Assembly: GCA_009777795.1 (NCBI GenBank)
Contig: WRLC01000003.1
Coordinates: 1 to 64,000, forward strand
Reading direction: 5' to 3'
Length of the DNA stretch: 64,000 bases
Source of the DNA: Candidatus Saccharimonadota bacterium
GTDB lineage: Bacteria; Patescibacteriota; Saccharimonadia; Saccharimonadales; Saccharimonadaceae
Shown here: positions 51,263-60,275 of the stretch, piece after piece
Numbering within the stretch: the stretch's first letter is position 1
Layout of the letters: every line of letters starts with the position of its first letter
Made by a program: the position numbers and the translations under genes
Notes under the pieces: model-generated
Told to the model about the DNA's origin: nothing
Seen by the model: the letters and a program-made list of their open reading frames with translations, nothing else
The model's database searches: none

Positions 51263-52771
51263 ATGGTAAGGAAATATAAGGATATACAAGGTAAGTTAGG
51301 TTGGGTGAGGAGAGTGGCGGGAGCGGTGGGCGTTGCGGCGGCTTTCGGGGTATTGGTTGGGATGGTGTCGGATGGGATAAGGCGAGTCGAGGCGGAAGAA
51401 ATCCAGATTAATGCTACGCTAGGTATGGGTTCTCTTTCGATTACTGATGGTGCTTGTTCCTTTGCTAATGGCAGTCAAACGGATTATAACGCTGCCAGTA
51501 ATGTACTAGACATAAGCGTGCTGACCGACAGTATTGCTAGTAATTGCTTGGGTATTAGTGTGGTGTCTTTGAGCAATAATGGTTATACGCTAACCATTGA
51601 AGGCCCAAGCACAGGCAATTTGACTCTTGCTAACCATAACATCACTGGTGCTACTGGTAGTATTGCAGCTCCAGCTGTTTTTGACCATGATGTGGCGGAA
51701 AGTGCTTGGGGTTTTGCGATACCTAGCGGCCAAATAAGAGATGTGGCAAATGGTTTTGATGCGAGCTATAGCGTATTAGCGCCAAGCAATACAACCAATA
51801 CCGCTAAATACGCCGCTGTGCCGACGACAGCTACAGCAGTATCGGCGACGACAACAGCTAACCCGTCAGCTCATAAATACGATTTCTTTTTTGCGGTTTC
51901 GGCTGGGACATATGTGCCGACAGGTACATATCGAGGGGTGGTGACTATTACGGCGGCTGGGAATGCGGCGCCGATGCCGACTGAAGCGCCAGCCGGTGCG
52001 GATATGCAGCGGATTACTTTGAACGGTACGTTTGGGGATTACTTCTGCCCAACTTCTCGCACCAGAGTAGTTGACGCGCGCGACAACAACAGCTACTGGA
52101 TACGCAAAGTAGGCGACCTCTGCTGGATGGAGACCAACCTTGCCTACAAAGGCGGTGGTACCAACACTTACGGCGATACCATGACTATCACCGCAGGTAC
52201 AACTGGTCCTAATGCCCTAGTTGCAGGAGTGACCGGCTCATCTGGTGCCTGCTATGGCGACAACGCAACGATGAACACTAACGGCCAAGGCTGCTTCTGG
52301 GAGCCAACTGGTAGCAACATCACAACAGGCACAACTGACCCAAGTACTAGCACTACAGGCACAGGCCAATACGGTGTGTTATATAACTGGTGTGCAGCTA
52401 TGGGCGGCCAAGCTTCTGCTTGCCAGACCAGTACTGCCACCCAACCCGATACTACTATTAACGTATGCCCAAGCGGTTGGAGACTGCCGACAGGCAATAG
52501 TACAACTGGCGAATTCACATTACTAAATAACACCATCAACAGCGGAAGTACCAGCAGTCCGACAGGCCTATTAACCAATGGCCTTTATATGTACGCCGGC
52601 TTCTTCAACAGTGGCTCGTTCCTCACTCAGGGCTCAATCGGCTACTATTGGTCTTCTACTGTTGGTATCGCCTCCAATGCTCTCAGCCTGTACTACCTCA
52701 GCTCCAATGTCTATCCTGCGTACACGAGCAATAAGGGCCGCGGCTACTCTGTTCGTTGTGTCGCGCCTTGA
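51263..52771 (+). CDS. Surface protein with Fibrobacter-paralogous (C-type-lectin-like) C-terminal domain
   Basis: A 502-aa protein: signal peptide (about 1-45, ending VEAEE), a beta-rich module (45-235) with the AWGF motif and GTYRGVVTITAAG end, then from about residue 245 the domain annotated as Fibrobacter succinogenes major paralogous domain (ADMQRITLNGTF, VVDARDNNSYWIRKVGDLCWM, YYWSST, GYSVRCV). That domain has a C-type-lectin-like fold, a type often used as the variable target of diversity-generating retroelements. Shine-Dalgarno AAGGAG lies before ATG. The DNA from about 52030 on is C-rich on the + strand, unlike its neighbours, which suggests transfer or inversion. No reverse transcriptase is in the window. 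Confidence 0.8.
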   Translation: MVRKYKDIQGKLGWVRRVAGAVGVAAAFGVLVGMVSDGIRRVEAEEIQINATLGMGSLSITDGACSFANGSQTDYNAASNVLDISVLTDSIASNCLGISVVSLSNNGYTLTIEGPSTGNLTLANHNITGATGSIAAPAVFDHDVAESAWGFAIPSGQIRDVANGFDASYSVLAPSNTTNTAKYAAVPTTATAVSATTTANPSAHKYDFFFAVSAGTYVPTGTYRGVVTITAAGNAAPMPTEAPAGADMQRITLNGTFGDYFCPTSRTRVVDARDNNSYWIRKVGDLCWMETNLAYKGGGTNTYGDTMTITAGTTGPNALVAGVTGSSGACYGDNATMNTNGQGCFWEPTGSNITTGTTDPSTSTTGTGQYGVLYNWCAAMGGQASACQTSTATQPDTTINVCPSGWRLPTGNSTTGEFTLLNNTINSGSTSSPTGLLTNGLYMYAGFFNSGSFLTQGSIGYYWSSTVGIASNALSLYYLSSNVYPAYTSNKGRGYSVRCVAP

Positions 52772-52792
52772 AGTCTATGATATACTGTTAGT

Positions 52793-54418
52793 ATGGGAAG
52801 GATCAAGTGGAAGTCGGTGGTGGCGTTGGCGAATACCGAGATGCCGATAAAGATAACGGCGGTGATCTTGGCGTGTTCGACGCTGGGGTCGGCGCTTTTG
52901 GGGTTGTTTCGCGACCGGTGGTTGAATACGATGTATCTGGCGACTTACAAAGAAGGGATTGATGCTTATACGGCGGCATTTTCGGTGCCGGATTTCATGT
53001 TTTTCTTGCTGGTGAGCGGGGCGCTAACGGTTTCGTTTATACCGGTTTTTACAGAGCGGCTAGGTAAGGGCAACCGGAAGTCGGCTTGGGAGCTGTCGTC
53101 GTCGTTGTTGAATATTATGGCGCTAGTGATGTTTGTGGTGTCGGTGTTGATAATCATCTTTGCCGAGCCATTGGCTTGGTTGATTGCGCCGGGCTTTTCG
53201 GCGGAGACGCACCAGCTGACGGTGAGCTTGATGCGGGTGATTGCGGTCAACCCGTTGTTGTTTTCGATTTCGACGGTTTTGCTCTCGATGCAGCAGGCGG
53301 TCGGGCGGTTCCTGTCGTTTGCGTTGGCGCCGATTATATATAATATATGTATCCTAATTGGTGTGCGGGTGTTTACGGGCGGGATTACGATATTTGGCGT
53401 GCAGATTTTTGACGGTGGGATTATGGGTGTGGCGCTGGGCGTGGCGCTGGGCTCGATAGTGCAGTTGTTGATTGCGCTATTCGGGATGATTGGACTAGGC
53501 TTTGAGTACGAACTAAAGATCTTCTGGAAGAACTTGGGGCTTCGGAAAGTGGGGAGCTTGCTACCGGCGCGAACGGCGGACCAGGGGCTGAACTATGTGG
53601 CGAGCTTTGTGAACACGAACTTGGCGTCGCGGATGGCGGCGGGGACGGTGCGGCAGTTGCAGCAGGCGACGACGTTGGCCAGTATGCCGGTGTCGTTGGT
53701 GGGAGTGGCGATTTCGACGGCCTTTTTCCCGAAACTGTCGCGTGAGATCAATGAGGAAGATGGCGATGCTTTTAACCATAGCTTGCGGACGGCGCTTAGG
53801 CTAGTGATTTGGTTGATTTTGCCGATTGCGATTGTGGCGTTTTTCGCGCGAGGATATGTGGCGGCGTTTATTGTGAACGGTGGTAATGCGATGATTGCGG
53901 GGCTACTAGGCGTGCTATGTGTGACGATTGTTTGCTCGAGCGTGTTCCAGATTTTGGTGCGGGCGTTTTACGCGAATCAAGACACGAAGACGCCATTCTT
54001 CGTGTCGCTGGTGTCGGTAGGCGTGATGGTGGTGATGGCAATTCTGCTGGCGCGATATACGAATTTGGGGGCGTTTGGCATAGCATACGCGAAGGCAACG
54101 AGCGCGATATTGGAAATCTGTTTGCTGTTTGGGATTTTGGGCTTTCGGCGGCGGAGCGTGTTTACGTTGGAGTTTGTGCGTGGTGTGATAAAGATGTGCG
54201 TGGCGGGGTTCTTCACGGCGTTGGCTGTCTATACAATGGTGCGTCTATTTCCGTTTCGATTATCGGACGTGAGCTTTATGAGTACCTTCCCGAAATTTGC
54301 TTTGATAACGGGCGTCGGATTTATCACTTATATAGTCGCAGGATACTTCTTGGCGGTAGATGAAGTGAGCCCGATTGTGGCAAGAATCAAGAAAATCGTT
54401 TTCCGCAATGTTGAGTAA
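52793..54418 (+). CDS. murJ: Lipid II flippase MurJ
   Basis: A 541-aa polytopic protein of the MurJ/MviN family with 13-14 TM helices. It moves lipid II across the membrane for peptidoglycan synthesis. Family blocks: FRDRWLN near the start, the FIPVFTERLGKGNRKSAWEL loop, and AFYANQDTKTPF around residue 395. Extended -10 TGATATACT (hexamer 52781-52786) ends 6 nt before the ATG: leaderless. It overlaps uvrC by 11 nt in another frame. Confidence 0.94.
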   Translation: MGRIKWKSVVALANTEMPIKITAVILACSTLGSALLGLFRDRWLNTMYLATYKEGIDAYTAAFSVPDFMFFLLVSGALTVSFIPVFTERLGKGNRKSAWELSSSLLNIMALVMFVVSVLIIIFAEPLAWLIAPGFSAETHQLTVSLMRVIAVNPLLFSISTVLLSMQQAVGRFLSFALAPIIYNICILIGVRVFTGGITIFGVQIFDGGIMGVALGVALGSIVQLLIALFGMIGLGFEYELKIFWKNLGLRKVGSLLPARTADQGLNYVASFVNTNLASRMAAGTVRQLQQATTLASMPVSLVGVAISTAFFPKLSREINEEDGDAFNHSLRTALRLVIWLILPIAIVAFFARGYVAAFIVNGGNAMIAGLLGVLCVTIVCSSVFQILVRAFYANQDTKTPFFVSLVSVGVMVVMAILLARYTNLGAFGIAYAKATSAILEICLLFGILGFRRRSVFTLEFVRGVIKMCVAGFFTALAVYTMVRLFPFRLSDVSFMSTFPKFALITGVGFITYIVAGYFLAVDEVSPIVARIKKIVFRNVE

Positions 54419-55670
54419 TTTACCGAGTTCGCCGGGGGTGTATTTCCATCACGATGAGGACGGTAAGATAATTTATATTGGCAAAGCGGCGAATTTGAAA
54501 AACCGGGTTAGCTCGTATTATCAAAAAACAAGGACGCGGGATGCGAAAACGCGGGCGCTGGTGGCGGAGATTAAGAAGACGACTTGGCGAACGACGGAAA
54601 GCGAGCTGGACGCGTTGTTTCTTGAGTCGGAGCTGGTGAAGCGATACCATCCGAAATATAATATTTTGTTGCAAGACGATAAGTCGGCGATATATATAAG
54701 GATTGGCGCGAAAGGTTCGCAGGTGCCGTATATAACGTTAGTGCATAACCCGATGGGTGATGAGGCGAAGTATTTTGGGCCGTATTATGCGAAGTTGCCG
54801 GTGAAGAAAGCTTTGAAAGCGTTAAGGCGGGTGTTGCCGTTTTATGAAAAGCCGTATGATGGGAAGCGGAGTTTGTATTCGCAACTTAATTTGACGCCGG
54901 GGCTGGAGCTGGCGGTGGACGCAGCGGATTACGAGGCGCGACTAAAAGTTTATAAGTCGAACTTGAGGACATTACAGAGGATTTTGGAGGGTAAGCGGGT
55001 GGAGGCGACGAAGGACTTTGAGCGTGAGATGGAGCAGGCGAGCGAGGCGCAGGATTTTGAGCGGGCGGCGTTGTTAAGGAATCAGATCCACGGGTTGCAG
55101 GCGCTTGGGCAGAGGATGGTATTTGCGAGTGATGAGTTTGCGGAATTGGAGGCTGACCCGGCGTTGATGGAGTTAGCGCGGGCGCTGAAGTTGTCGGAGC
55201 CGCCGCGGCGGATTGAGGGATTTGATATTAGCCACCAGAGCGGGACGAATGTGGTGGGGAGTGCGGTGGTGTTTAAGAATGGCGTGGCGAGCCGGGCGGA
55301 TTATAGACTGTTTAAGCTTAGGACGCAGAAGAATGATGATTTTGCGAATATGCGGGAGGTGATTACTCGTCGACTAAAACACTTGGAAGATTGGGGTAGG
55401 CCGGACTTGGTGATTATTGATGGTGGGATTGGGCAGTTGACGGCAGTGGAAGACTTGCTACGTGAGGCAGGAATTCGTGTGGCGGGCTGGAACAAAACGG
55501 CGAAAGAACTGATTGTGGCGAATGAGCAAGGCTTTCATAGGACGGTGAGTTTGCCGGAGAGTTCGCATGCTTATAAACTAATTGTGCGGATCGATGATGA
55601 AGCGCATCGGTTTGCGATTAATTATCACACAAAGTTGAAGAGAAAAGCTGCGATACCGGACAAGAAGTAG
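54408..55670 (+). CDS. uvrC: Excinuclease ABC subunit C lacking the C-terminal HhH domain
   Basis: A 420-aa nuclease. GIY-YIG domain (1-90: GVYFHHDEDGKIIYIGKAANLKNRV) for the 3' cut; UVR motif (about 195-230: EMEQASEAQDFERAALLRNQI) for UvrB contact; RNase H-like domain (270-410) with FDISHQSG, VIIDGGIGQL and EAHRFAINYH for the 5' cut. It stops at KLKRKAAIPDKK, where longer UvrC proteins (about 600 aa) go on to a helix-hairpin-helix pair. ATG 54408 (MLSNLPSSPGVYF) starts the conserved domain. uvrB is not in the window. Confidence 0.93.
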   Translation: MLSNLPSSPGVYFHHDEDGKIIYIGKAANLKNRVSSYYQKTRTRDAKTRALVAEIKKTTWRTTESELDALFLESELVKRYHPKYNILLQDDKSAIYIRIGAKGSQVPYITLVHNPMGDEAKYFGPYYAKLPVKKALKALRRVLPFYEKPYDGKRSLYSQLNLTPGLELAVDAADYEARLKVYKSNLRTLQRILEGKRVEATKDFEREMEQASEAQDFERAALLRNQIHGLQALGQRMVFASDEFAELEADPALMELARALKLSEPPRRIEGFDISHQSGTNVVGSAVVFKNGVASRADYRLFKLRTQKNDDFANMREVITRRLKHLEDWGRPDLVIIDGGIGQLTAVEDLLREAGIRVAGWNKTAKELIVANEQGFHRTVSLPESSHAYKLIVRIDDEAHRFAINYHTKLKRKAAIPDKK

Positions 55671-55685
55671 GGCTCTTGCGGCTTG

Positions 55686-56492
55686 TTATTGGCTGTAGAT
55701 TTCCATGTAGAGTTCGTAGAGCTCGTCGCTTGGCTCGGGTTCTTCAACGTAAGGGACGCGCATGACGATAAACTTAAGTGGCGCCATGGCGGGGATGTTG
55801 CCAAAGGCGGTCTCGCCGTAGGCTTTTTGGAAGGGGATAGTAATTTCGCGGACGCCACCGACACGGAGGCCATCAAGTGGGGTGCTGCAGGCGTTGTCGT
55901 CGGTTTCGATTCGGCCGCTGGTGCAAATGCGGGCGCCGGTAGCGAAGCCACCGACTCGGCCGATGAGGCCCTCTTTAAAACCGGTGATAAAATCAACGGT
56001 GGCCATGGTAGGGAAGCGGACGCGGGTGGCGGTGCGCCATGCGTTGAGGTCGTTAGGGTCGCTGATTTCAAAGCTGGAGTCGAAGACGGTTTCGTCGCCG
56101 AGCCAGCCGATGTAGAGGATGGAGTTGAGGTCGTTGATGTCGGTGAGTGGGTCGCCAGTGCCGACGACAAGGTCGCGGACCTGCAACTCGGAGACATTGG
56201 CAGCGACGAAGCTACGGACGTTGGCGCGGTATTTGGCGAAAGTCTCGAAGTAGAGCTCGTTAGTTTCGTCGGCGGCCGCGGCGAGTTCATCACCATAGGC
56301 AGCGAGGAGCTCGTCGAGGCGGGCCTCTTTCTCGCGGCGTTCGGCGAGGAGGATATCGTCGATTTTGTCCTGATTGTTGCTGCCAAGCGCCATGCTAATA
56401 AAAAGGGCGCCAGTTGAAAATACCATCAATGCCGCGATGGCTATGACGGCGATACGGGTACCGCGTGAGGTTTTGGTTTCAGTTGCAATCAT
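55686..56492 (-). CDS. Membrane-anchored FKBP-type peptidyl-prolyl isomerase
   Basis: A 268-aa protein: TM anchor (about 13-36), charged helical linker (40-95), then an FKBP-like domain with GDPLTDINDLNSILYIGWLGD, the FDSSF-like VFDSSFE, and the C-terminal LRVGGVREITIPFQKAYGE and PLKFIVMRV. FKBPs assist folding at proline bonds; this one would act outside the membrane on secreted proteins. CTSG and NACST form a likely disulfide insertion. Ribosome site CGGAG lies before ATG, with an ATTATA (-10) box about 23 nt upstream of it. Confidence 0.85.
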   Translation of the reverse strand: MIATETKTSRGTRIAVIAIAALMVFSTGALFISMALGSNNQDKIDDILLAERREKEARLDELLAAYGDELAAAADETNELYFETFAKYRANVRSFVAANVSELQVRDLVVGTGDPLTDINDLNSILYIGWLGDETVFDSSFEISDPNDLNAWRTATRVRFPTMATVDFITGFKEGLIGRVGGFATGARICTSGRIETDDNACSTPLDGLRVGGVREITIPFQKAYGETAFGNIPAMAPLKFIVMRVPYVEEPEPSDELYELYMEIYSQ

Positions 56493-56549
56493 TCAAATCT
56501 CCGTTCCTATATATATTATATATATCAGATAAGGGATAGAGATGCAAGC

Positions 56550-59162
56550 TTAAGCGGTTTGATAGCCGGCAGAAAGACAGACTTTCCCAATGGCTTGCAT
56601 AATGTCGTTGATTTCGGCGGAAGACATGGTGTGAGTTGTGTCGGCGAGTGTGATATGAAAAGTGGTGGTTTTTTGGCCGTCTTTCTCGAAGATATCGAGG
56701 GGTTGGAGGCTCCATTCTAGGTTAGCGTCGACGAAAGTTGAGAAGGAGTTTTGGAGGGTTTGCTCGACTTGCTGGAAGCTCTTGGTGGCAGGGGCGATGA
56801 TGCTGATGTAGCGCTTGGCGCTAGGGAAGCGGCTGGTGAAAGAACGCTTAGCGGGTTGGCTAGCAGGACAAACTTTGGTCAAGAAATCACTGAGGTTAAG
56901 GGACTCGGCGGCAAAAACGGGTTGGTCGGTGCCGAAGCGTGCGACTATGGCAGGCTCGAGTTGGCCGAAGCGGAGCAGCTCGGTGCCGCCCTGCATAATT
57001 TTGGCGGAATGGCTAGTGTAGAGGTTGTCTTGGAGCGGTTCGAAGGTGAAGTCGGTGATTTTAGCGGCGTCGAGCAGGCTGACTAGCCAGTGTTTGAGGG
57101 TGTAGAAGTCGCTGTTGGTTTGGAGGAGGGCGAGTTGTTGGCGTTCAACAGGGACGCCGGAGCTGTCGAGGCCCCAAGATTTGTTGAAGACTTGGTTGAT
57201 TTCAAAGAGGGTGAAGTTGCGGTCAAGGTCGCGAAGGTTGATTTCGAGCTTGGAGAGGAGGCTTGGCAAGAGGCGAGTGCGGATGGCTTGGAGTTCAGGC
57301 GAGATGGAGTTGATGAGCTCGTAGGCGTCGTCAAGTGGAAGACTACACTTCTCGAGTAAGTCGCGGCTGATGAAGCTGTAAGTGAGGACTTCGTTGGCGC
57401 CGAAGGCGGCGAGCTTGTCGCGGAGTTGATGAGCGAGTTGGCCGAAGGGATCGGTTTGCGGAGCGCTGAAATCGCGCAATGGTAATTGATGCGGGAGGTT
57501 GTCGAAGCCGAGTAGGCGGCCGACTTCTTCGATGACGTCTTCGGCGATGTTGATATCGGTGCGCCAGTAGGGTGCGAGAACGATGAGTTCGCTGGCTTCG
57601 CCGGTTGTGCCGGCCCAGCCGGCGTCAAAGCCGACGTTTTGGAGGGCTTCTTCGACTTCGCCTTCGGTGTAATTGCTGCCGAGGAGGGTATTGAAGCTTT
57701 CTAGTCGAAGAGTAAGTTTAGGGTTTTTGGCGTTTTTACCGGCTTCGGCGAGGCTGGAGCGGAGGCCGAAGTTGAGATTTTTGCGTAAAGAGTTGGCGGT
57801 GAGCAAAATGGCTTGTTCGGCGAGGGCGGCAGGTTGGCCTTTGGTGAAGCGGGTGGTAGCTTCGGAGAAAATGCCGTAGCGGAAGCTGGTTTCGCGGATG
57901 CGGTAGAGATTGAAAGAGGCGCTTTCGACGACGACGCGTTTGGTGGAGGCGTCAATTTCGGTGCCGAGGCCGCCCATGACGCCAGCGAGGGCAATCGGTA
58001 CGCCGCTAGAAGTGATGACGGTGTCGCGCGGGTCGAGATCAATAGTTTTGTGGTTGAGGAGGGTGAGTTGCTCGCCTTTTTTGGCGGCGCGGACGGTGAT
58101 TTTGGCCATTTTGCCGCCGCCGAGGGCAAGGAGTTTGTCGTAGTCGAAAAAGTGGAGTGGCTGGCCGGTGAGGAGCATGAGATAGTTGGACCAGTCGACG
58201 AGTGGGTTGATAGTGCGGACGTTAGAAAGCATGAGCGGAACGCCGATTTGGCGAAGGTGGCGGAATTCGGTGAAGGCAGGGTCGGATGCGTCGGTTTTGT
58301 TAGCGAGGCCGGCTTCGAGGATGATGGCGGTGTAGCGGGAGCAGAGTTCGGGGTCTTCAATCTCGACGTCGAGAGAGATGGCGCCGTCGGCGCTGGTGAC
58401 GGCTTTTTTGCCGATTTTGGCCCATTCGCCAGCGTCGATGCGGCGGAGGCGCTCGATTTTGTCGGCGATTTCGTTTTCTTCAAGGTAGGTTGGGGTGGTG
58501 AACTTTTTGCCAAAAATGCCGGCGACTTCACGGGCGAAGCCGATGACACCGAAGCAGTCGGGGCGGTGGGTGAGGGATTTATTTTCGATGTCAAAGAGGG
58601 TGCTGTCGAGCCGGAGGACGCTGGCGAATGGGGCGCCGACTAGGGAGGCGTCGTCGTCTTGGTCGTTTTGGTTAGTGTCGGGGTCGACTTCAAGGATGCC
58701 TTCATGAGCGGGGCCGAGGTCGAGTTCGTCGATGGCGGCGAGCATGCCGTAGCTTTGGACGCCGCAGAGTTTTTTGGCGCCGATAACGAATGGTTTTTTG
58801 TCGCCGAAGGTGGCAGGGACGGTGGCGCCGGGCGCAATCCAGACGGCGAGCAGGCCTTTTTTGACGTTGGGCGCGCCGCAAACTACGGGGATGAGGCCTT
58901 TGGAATTGCGGGCAATGAGGGTGTTTGGGGCGTACTTTTCCATGATGCCGGCGTCGTCGACATAGCATAAGTGGAGGTGGTCGGAGCTCTCGATAGGTTC
59001 GCAACTTTTGACCTCGACGACGAAGATGCCGTTGTATTTGCCGTTGTATTCAACGGCTTCTTCGACCTCGACAAGGCGGCTGCCGATGCGTTCGGCCAGC
59101 TCGGCGTCAGTGATGCCGCTGAGATCGACGAATTCTTCGAGCCATTTTCGAGATATAATCAT
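56550..59162 (-). CDS. pheT: Phenylalanyl-tRNA synthetase beta subunit
   Basis: An 870-aa subunit, somewhat longer than the usual 790-820. N-terminal EMAP-like tRNA-binding domain (about 40-155: HLHLCYVDDAG, PVVCGAPNVKKG), B3/B4 editing and B5 domains in the middle, and a C-terminal ferredoxin-fold anticodon domain (RFPSAKRYISIIAP). It overlaps pheS by 4 nt, with AAAGGAGC before ATG. Confidence 0.96.
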   Translation of the reverse strand: MIISRKWLEEFVDLSGITDAELAERIGSRLVEVEEAVEYNGKYNGIFVVEVKSCEPIESSDHLHLCYVDDAGIMEKYAPNTLIARNSKGLIPVVCGAPNVKKGLLAVWIAPGATVPATFGDKKPFVIGAKKLCGVQSYGMLAAIDELDLGPAHEGILEVDPDTNQNDQDDDASLVGAPFASVLRLDSTLFDIENKSLTHRPDCFGVIGFAREVAGIFGKKFTTPTYLEENEIADKIERLRRIDAGEWAKIGKKAVTSADGAISLDVEIEDPELCSRYTAIILEAGLANKTDASDPAFTEFRHLRQIGVPLMLSNVRTINPLVDWSNYLMLLTGQPLHFFDYDKLLALGGGKMAKITVRAAKKGEQLTLLNHKTIDLDPRDTVITSSGVPIALAGVMGGLGTEIDASTKRVVVESASFNLYRIRETSFRYGIFSEATTRFTKGQPAALAEQAILLTANSLRKNLNFGLRSSLAEAGKNAKNPKLTLRLESFNTLLGSNYTEGEVEEALQNVGFDAGWAGTTGEASELIVLAPYWRTDINIAEDVIEEVGRLLGFDNLPHQLPLRDFSAPQTDPFGQLAHQLRDKLAAFGANEVLTYSFISRDLLEKCSLPLDDAYELINSISPELQAIRTRLLPSLLSKLEINLRDLDRNFTLFEINQVFNKSWGLDSSGVPVERQQLALLQTNSDFYTLKHWLVSLLDAAKITDFTFEPLQDNLYTSHSAKIMQGGTELLRFGQLEPAIVARFGTDQPVFAAESLNLSDFLTKVCPASQPAKRSFTSRFPSAKRYISIIAPATKSFQQVEQTLQNSFSTFVDANLEWSLQPLDIFEKDGQKTTTFHITLADTTHTMSSAEINDIMQAIGKVCLSAGYQTA

Positions 59163-60184
59163 TGGAGCTCCTTTAGGGCTTTAATACGGCCGCTTTCAAA
59201 AACGCGGACGTCGTTGATTTGGCGGGCGAGCATGACGAGACGGTCGATGCCGCCACCCCAAGCGAAACCGCGGAATTCGGTAGGGTCGAGGCCGGCGTGG
59301 TTTAGGACGTTGGGGTGAATCATGCCGCAGCCGAGCATCTCGAGCCAGCCGGCGCTTTTGCCGCCGGTGAGGGCAGCGGGCTTTTCGATTAGGAACTCGA
59401 GGCCGGGCTCGGTGAAGGGGAAGAAAGCGGGCTGGGTTTTGATGCGGAGTTTTTGGCCGTAGTAGGTCTCAAAAAAGTTGCGCAGGACGCCGAGCATTTG
59501 GGCGAGGTTGGCGTCGCGCGAGACGAAAATACCCTCGCATTGGTAGAAAGTGTGTTCGTGGGTGGCGTCGGTGTCTTCGTTTCTAAAGCAGCGGCCGTAA
59601 GAGACGCTGGCGATGGGTTTATTGTCGTTAATGAGGGCGGTGCGGCCGGCAAGGAGGATGCGGTTTTGCATGGTGGAAGTGTGGGCGGGTGGGATGAAGC
59701 CCTCGCTGGTGCGGAAAGAGTCGTAGGAGTCGCGGGCGGGGTGGCCGTCGGGGAAGTTGAGAGCTTCGAACATGTTGAAATCGTCGTCGAGCTGGCGGCT
59801 TTCGACAGCGGTAAAGCCCATGTCGCGGTAAATGGCGACGACGCGTTCGATTTCTTCAGTTAGGGGATGGCGGGAGCCGAGGTCGGCGGTGCTAAGGGTA
59901 GGTTTGGTGGCGATTTGGTCTTGAGTGCTGGGTGCGAAGGGCGCTGTGATGTCGATCGGTGGCAAAGTGGGCGGTTTTACTCGTAGAGTAGATTGGGTCT
60001 CGGCGACGATTTGCTCAAGGGAATCCTTCAATTCGTTGAGTTGGCGGCCAAATTCGGCGCGGCGGGCCATTTCGGTCTGCATGATTTGGGCGGTGGCTTC
60101 GCGCCAAATGTCGGATTTGAGGACGCGTTCGTCGCCGGCGCGGGCGCGTTGTTCGAGGGTTTCCCTAACCTTATCTAAGTCCAT
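59159..60184 (-). CDS. pheS: Phenylalanyl-tRNA synthetase alpha subunit
   Basis: A 341-aa catalytic subunit of a class II synthetase. Motif 2 (SYGRCFRNEDTDATHEHTF) and motif 3 (FAWGGGIDRLVML) are intact; the N-terminal coiled coil is present (LEQRARAG...EMARRAEFGRQLNELKDSLEQ). ATG 60184 (MDLDKVRETLEQ) is preferred to the frame start at 60274 because the promoter TTGCAA - 18 nt - TATATA ends 6 nt before it. Confidence 0.96.
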   Translation of the reverse strand: MDLDKVRETLEQRARAGDERVLKSDIWREATAQIMQTEMARRAEFGRQLNELKDSLEQIVAETQSTLRVKPPTLPPIDITAPFAPSTQDQIATKPTLSTADLGSRHPLTEEIERVVAIYRDMGFTAVESRQLDDDFNMFEALNFPDGHPARDSYDSFRTSEGFIPPAHTSTMQNRILLAGRTALINDNKPIASVSYGRCFRNEDTDATHEHTFYQCEGIFVSRDANLAQMLGVLRNFFETYYGQKLRIKTQPAFFPFTEPGLEFLIEKPAALTGGKSAGWLEMLGCGMIHPNVLNHAGLDPTEFRGFAWGGGIDRLVMLARQINDVRVFESGRIKALKELQ

Positions 60185-60190
60185 ATAATA

Positions 60191-60220
60191 TATATAGCAT
60201 AAATCGTAAGGTGATTGCAA
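60191..60220 (-). promoter_or_regulatory. Leaderless-type promoter of pheS-pheT
   Basis: Minus strand TTGCAA (60215-60220), 18-nt spacer, TATATA (60191-60196), then 6 nt to ATG 60184. No T-box leader, as there is no 5' untranslated region to hold one. Confidence 0.65.
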
Positions 60221-60275
60221 GAGGGGGGCTGGATATTGGCTAGTGTGATATAATGAAGGTAAAAGGATAAGCATT

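Noticed and set aside
51021-51269. GTG-initiated ORF that stays open through the G11 tract to 51269
   Set aside because: No ribosome site precedes the GTG; the ORF at 50999 has one and shares the MSHN motif with the gene at 842. The product does not look like a folded protein. Kept only as context for the leader finding.
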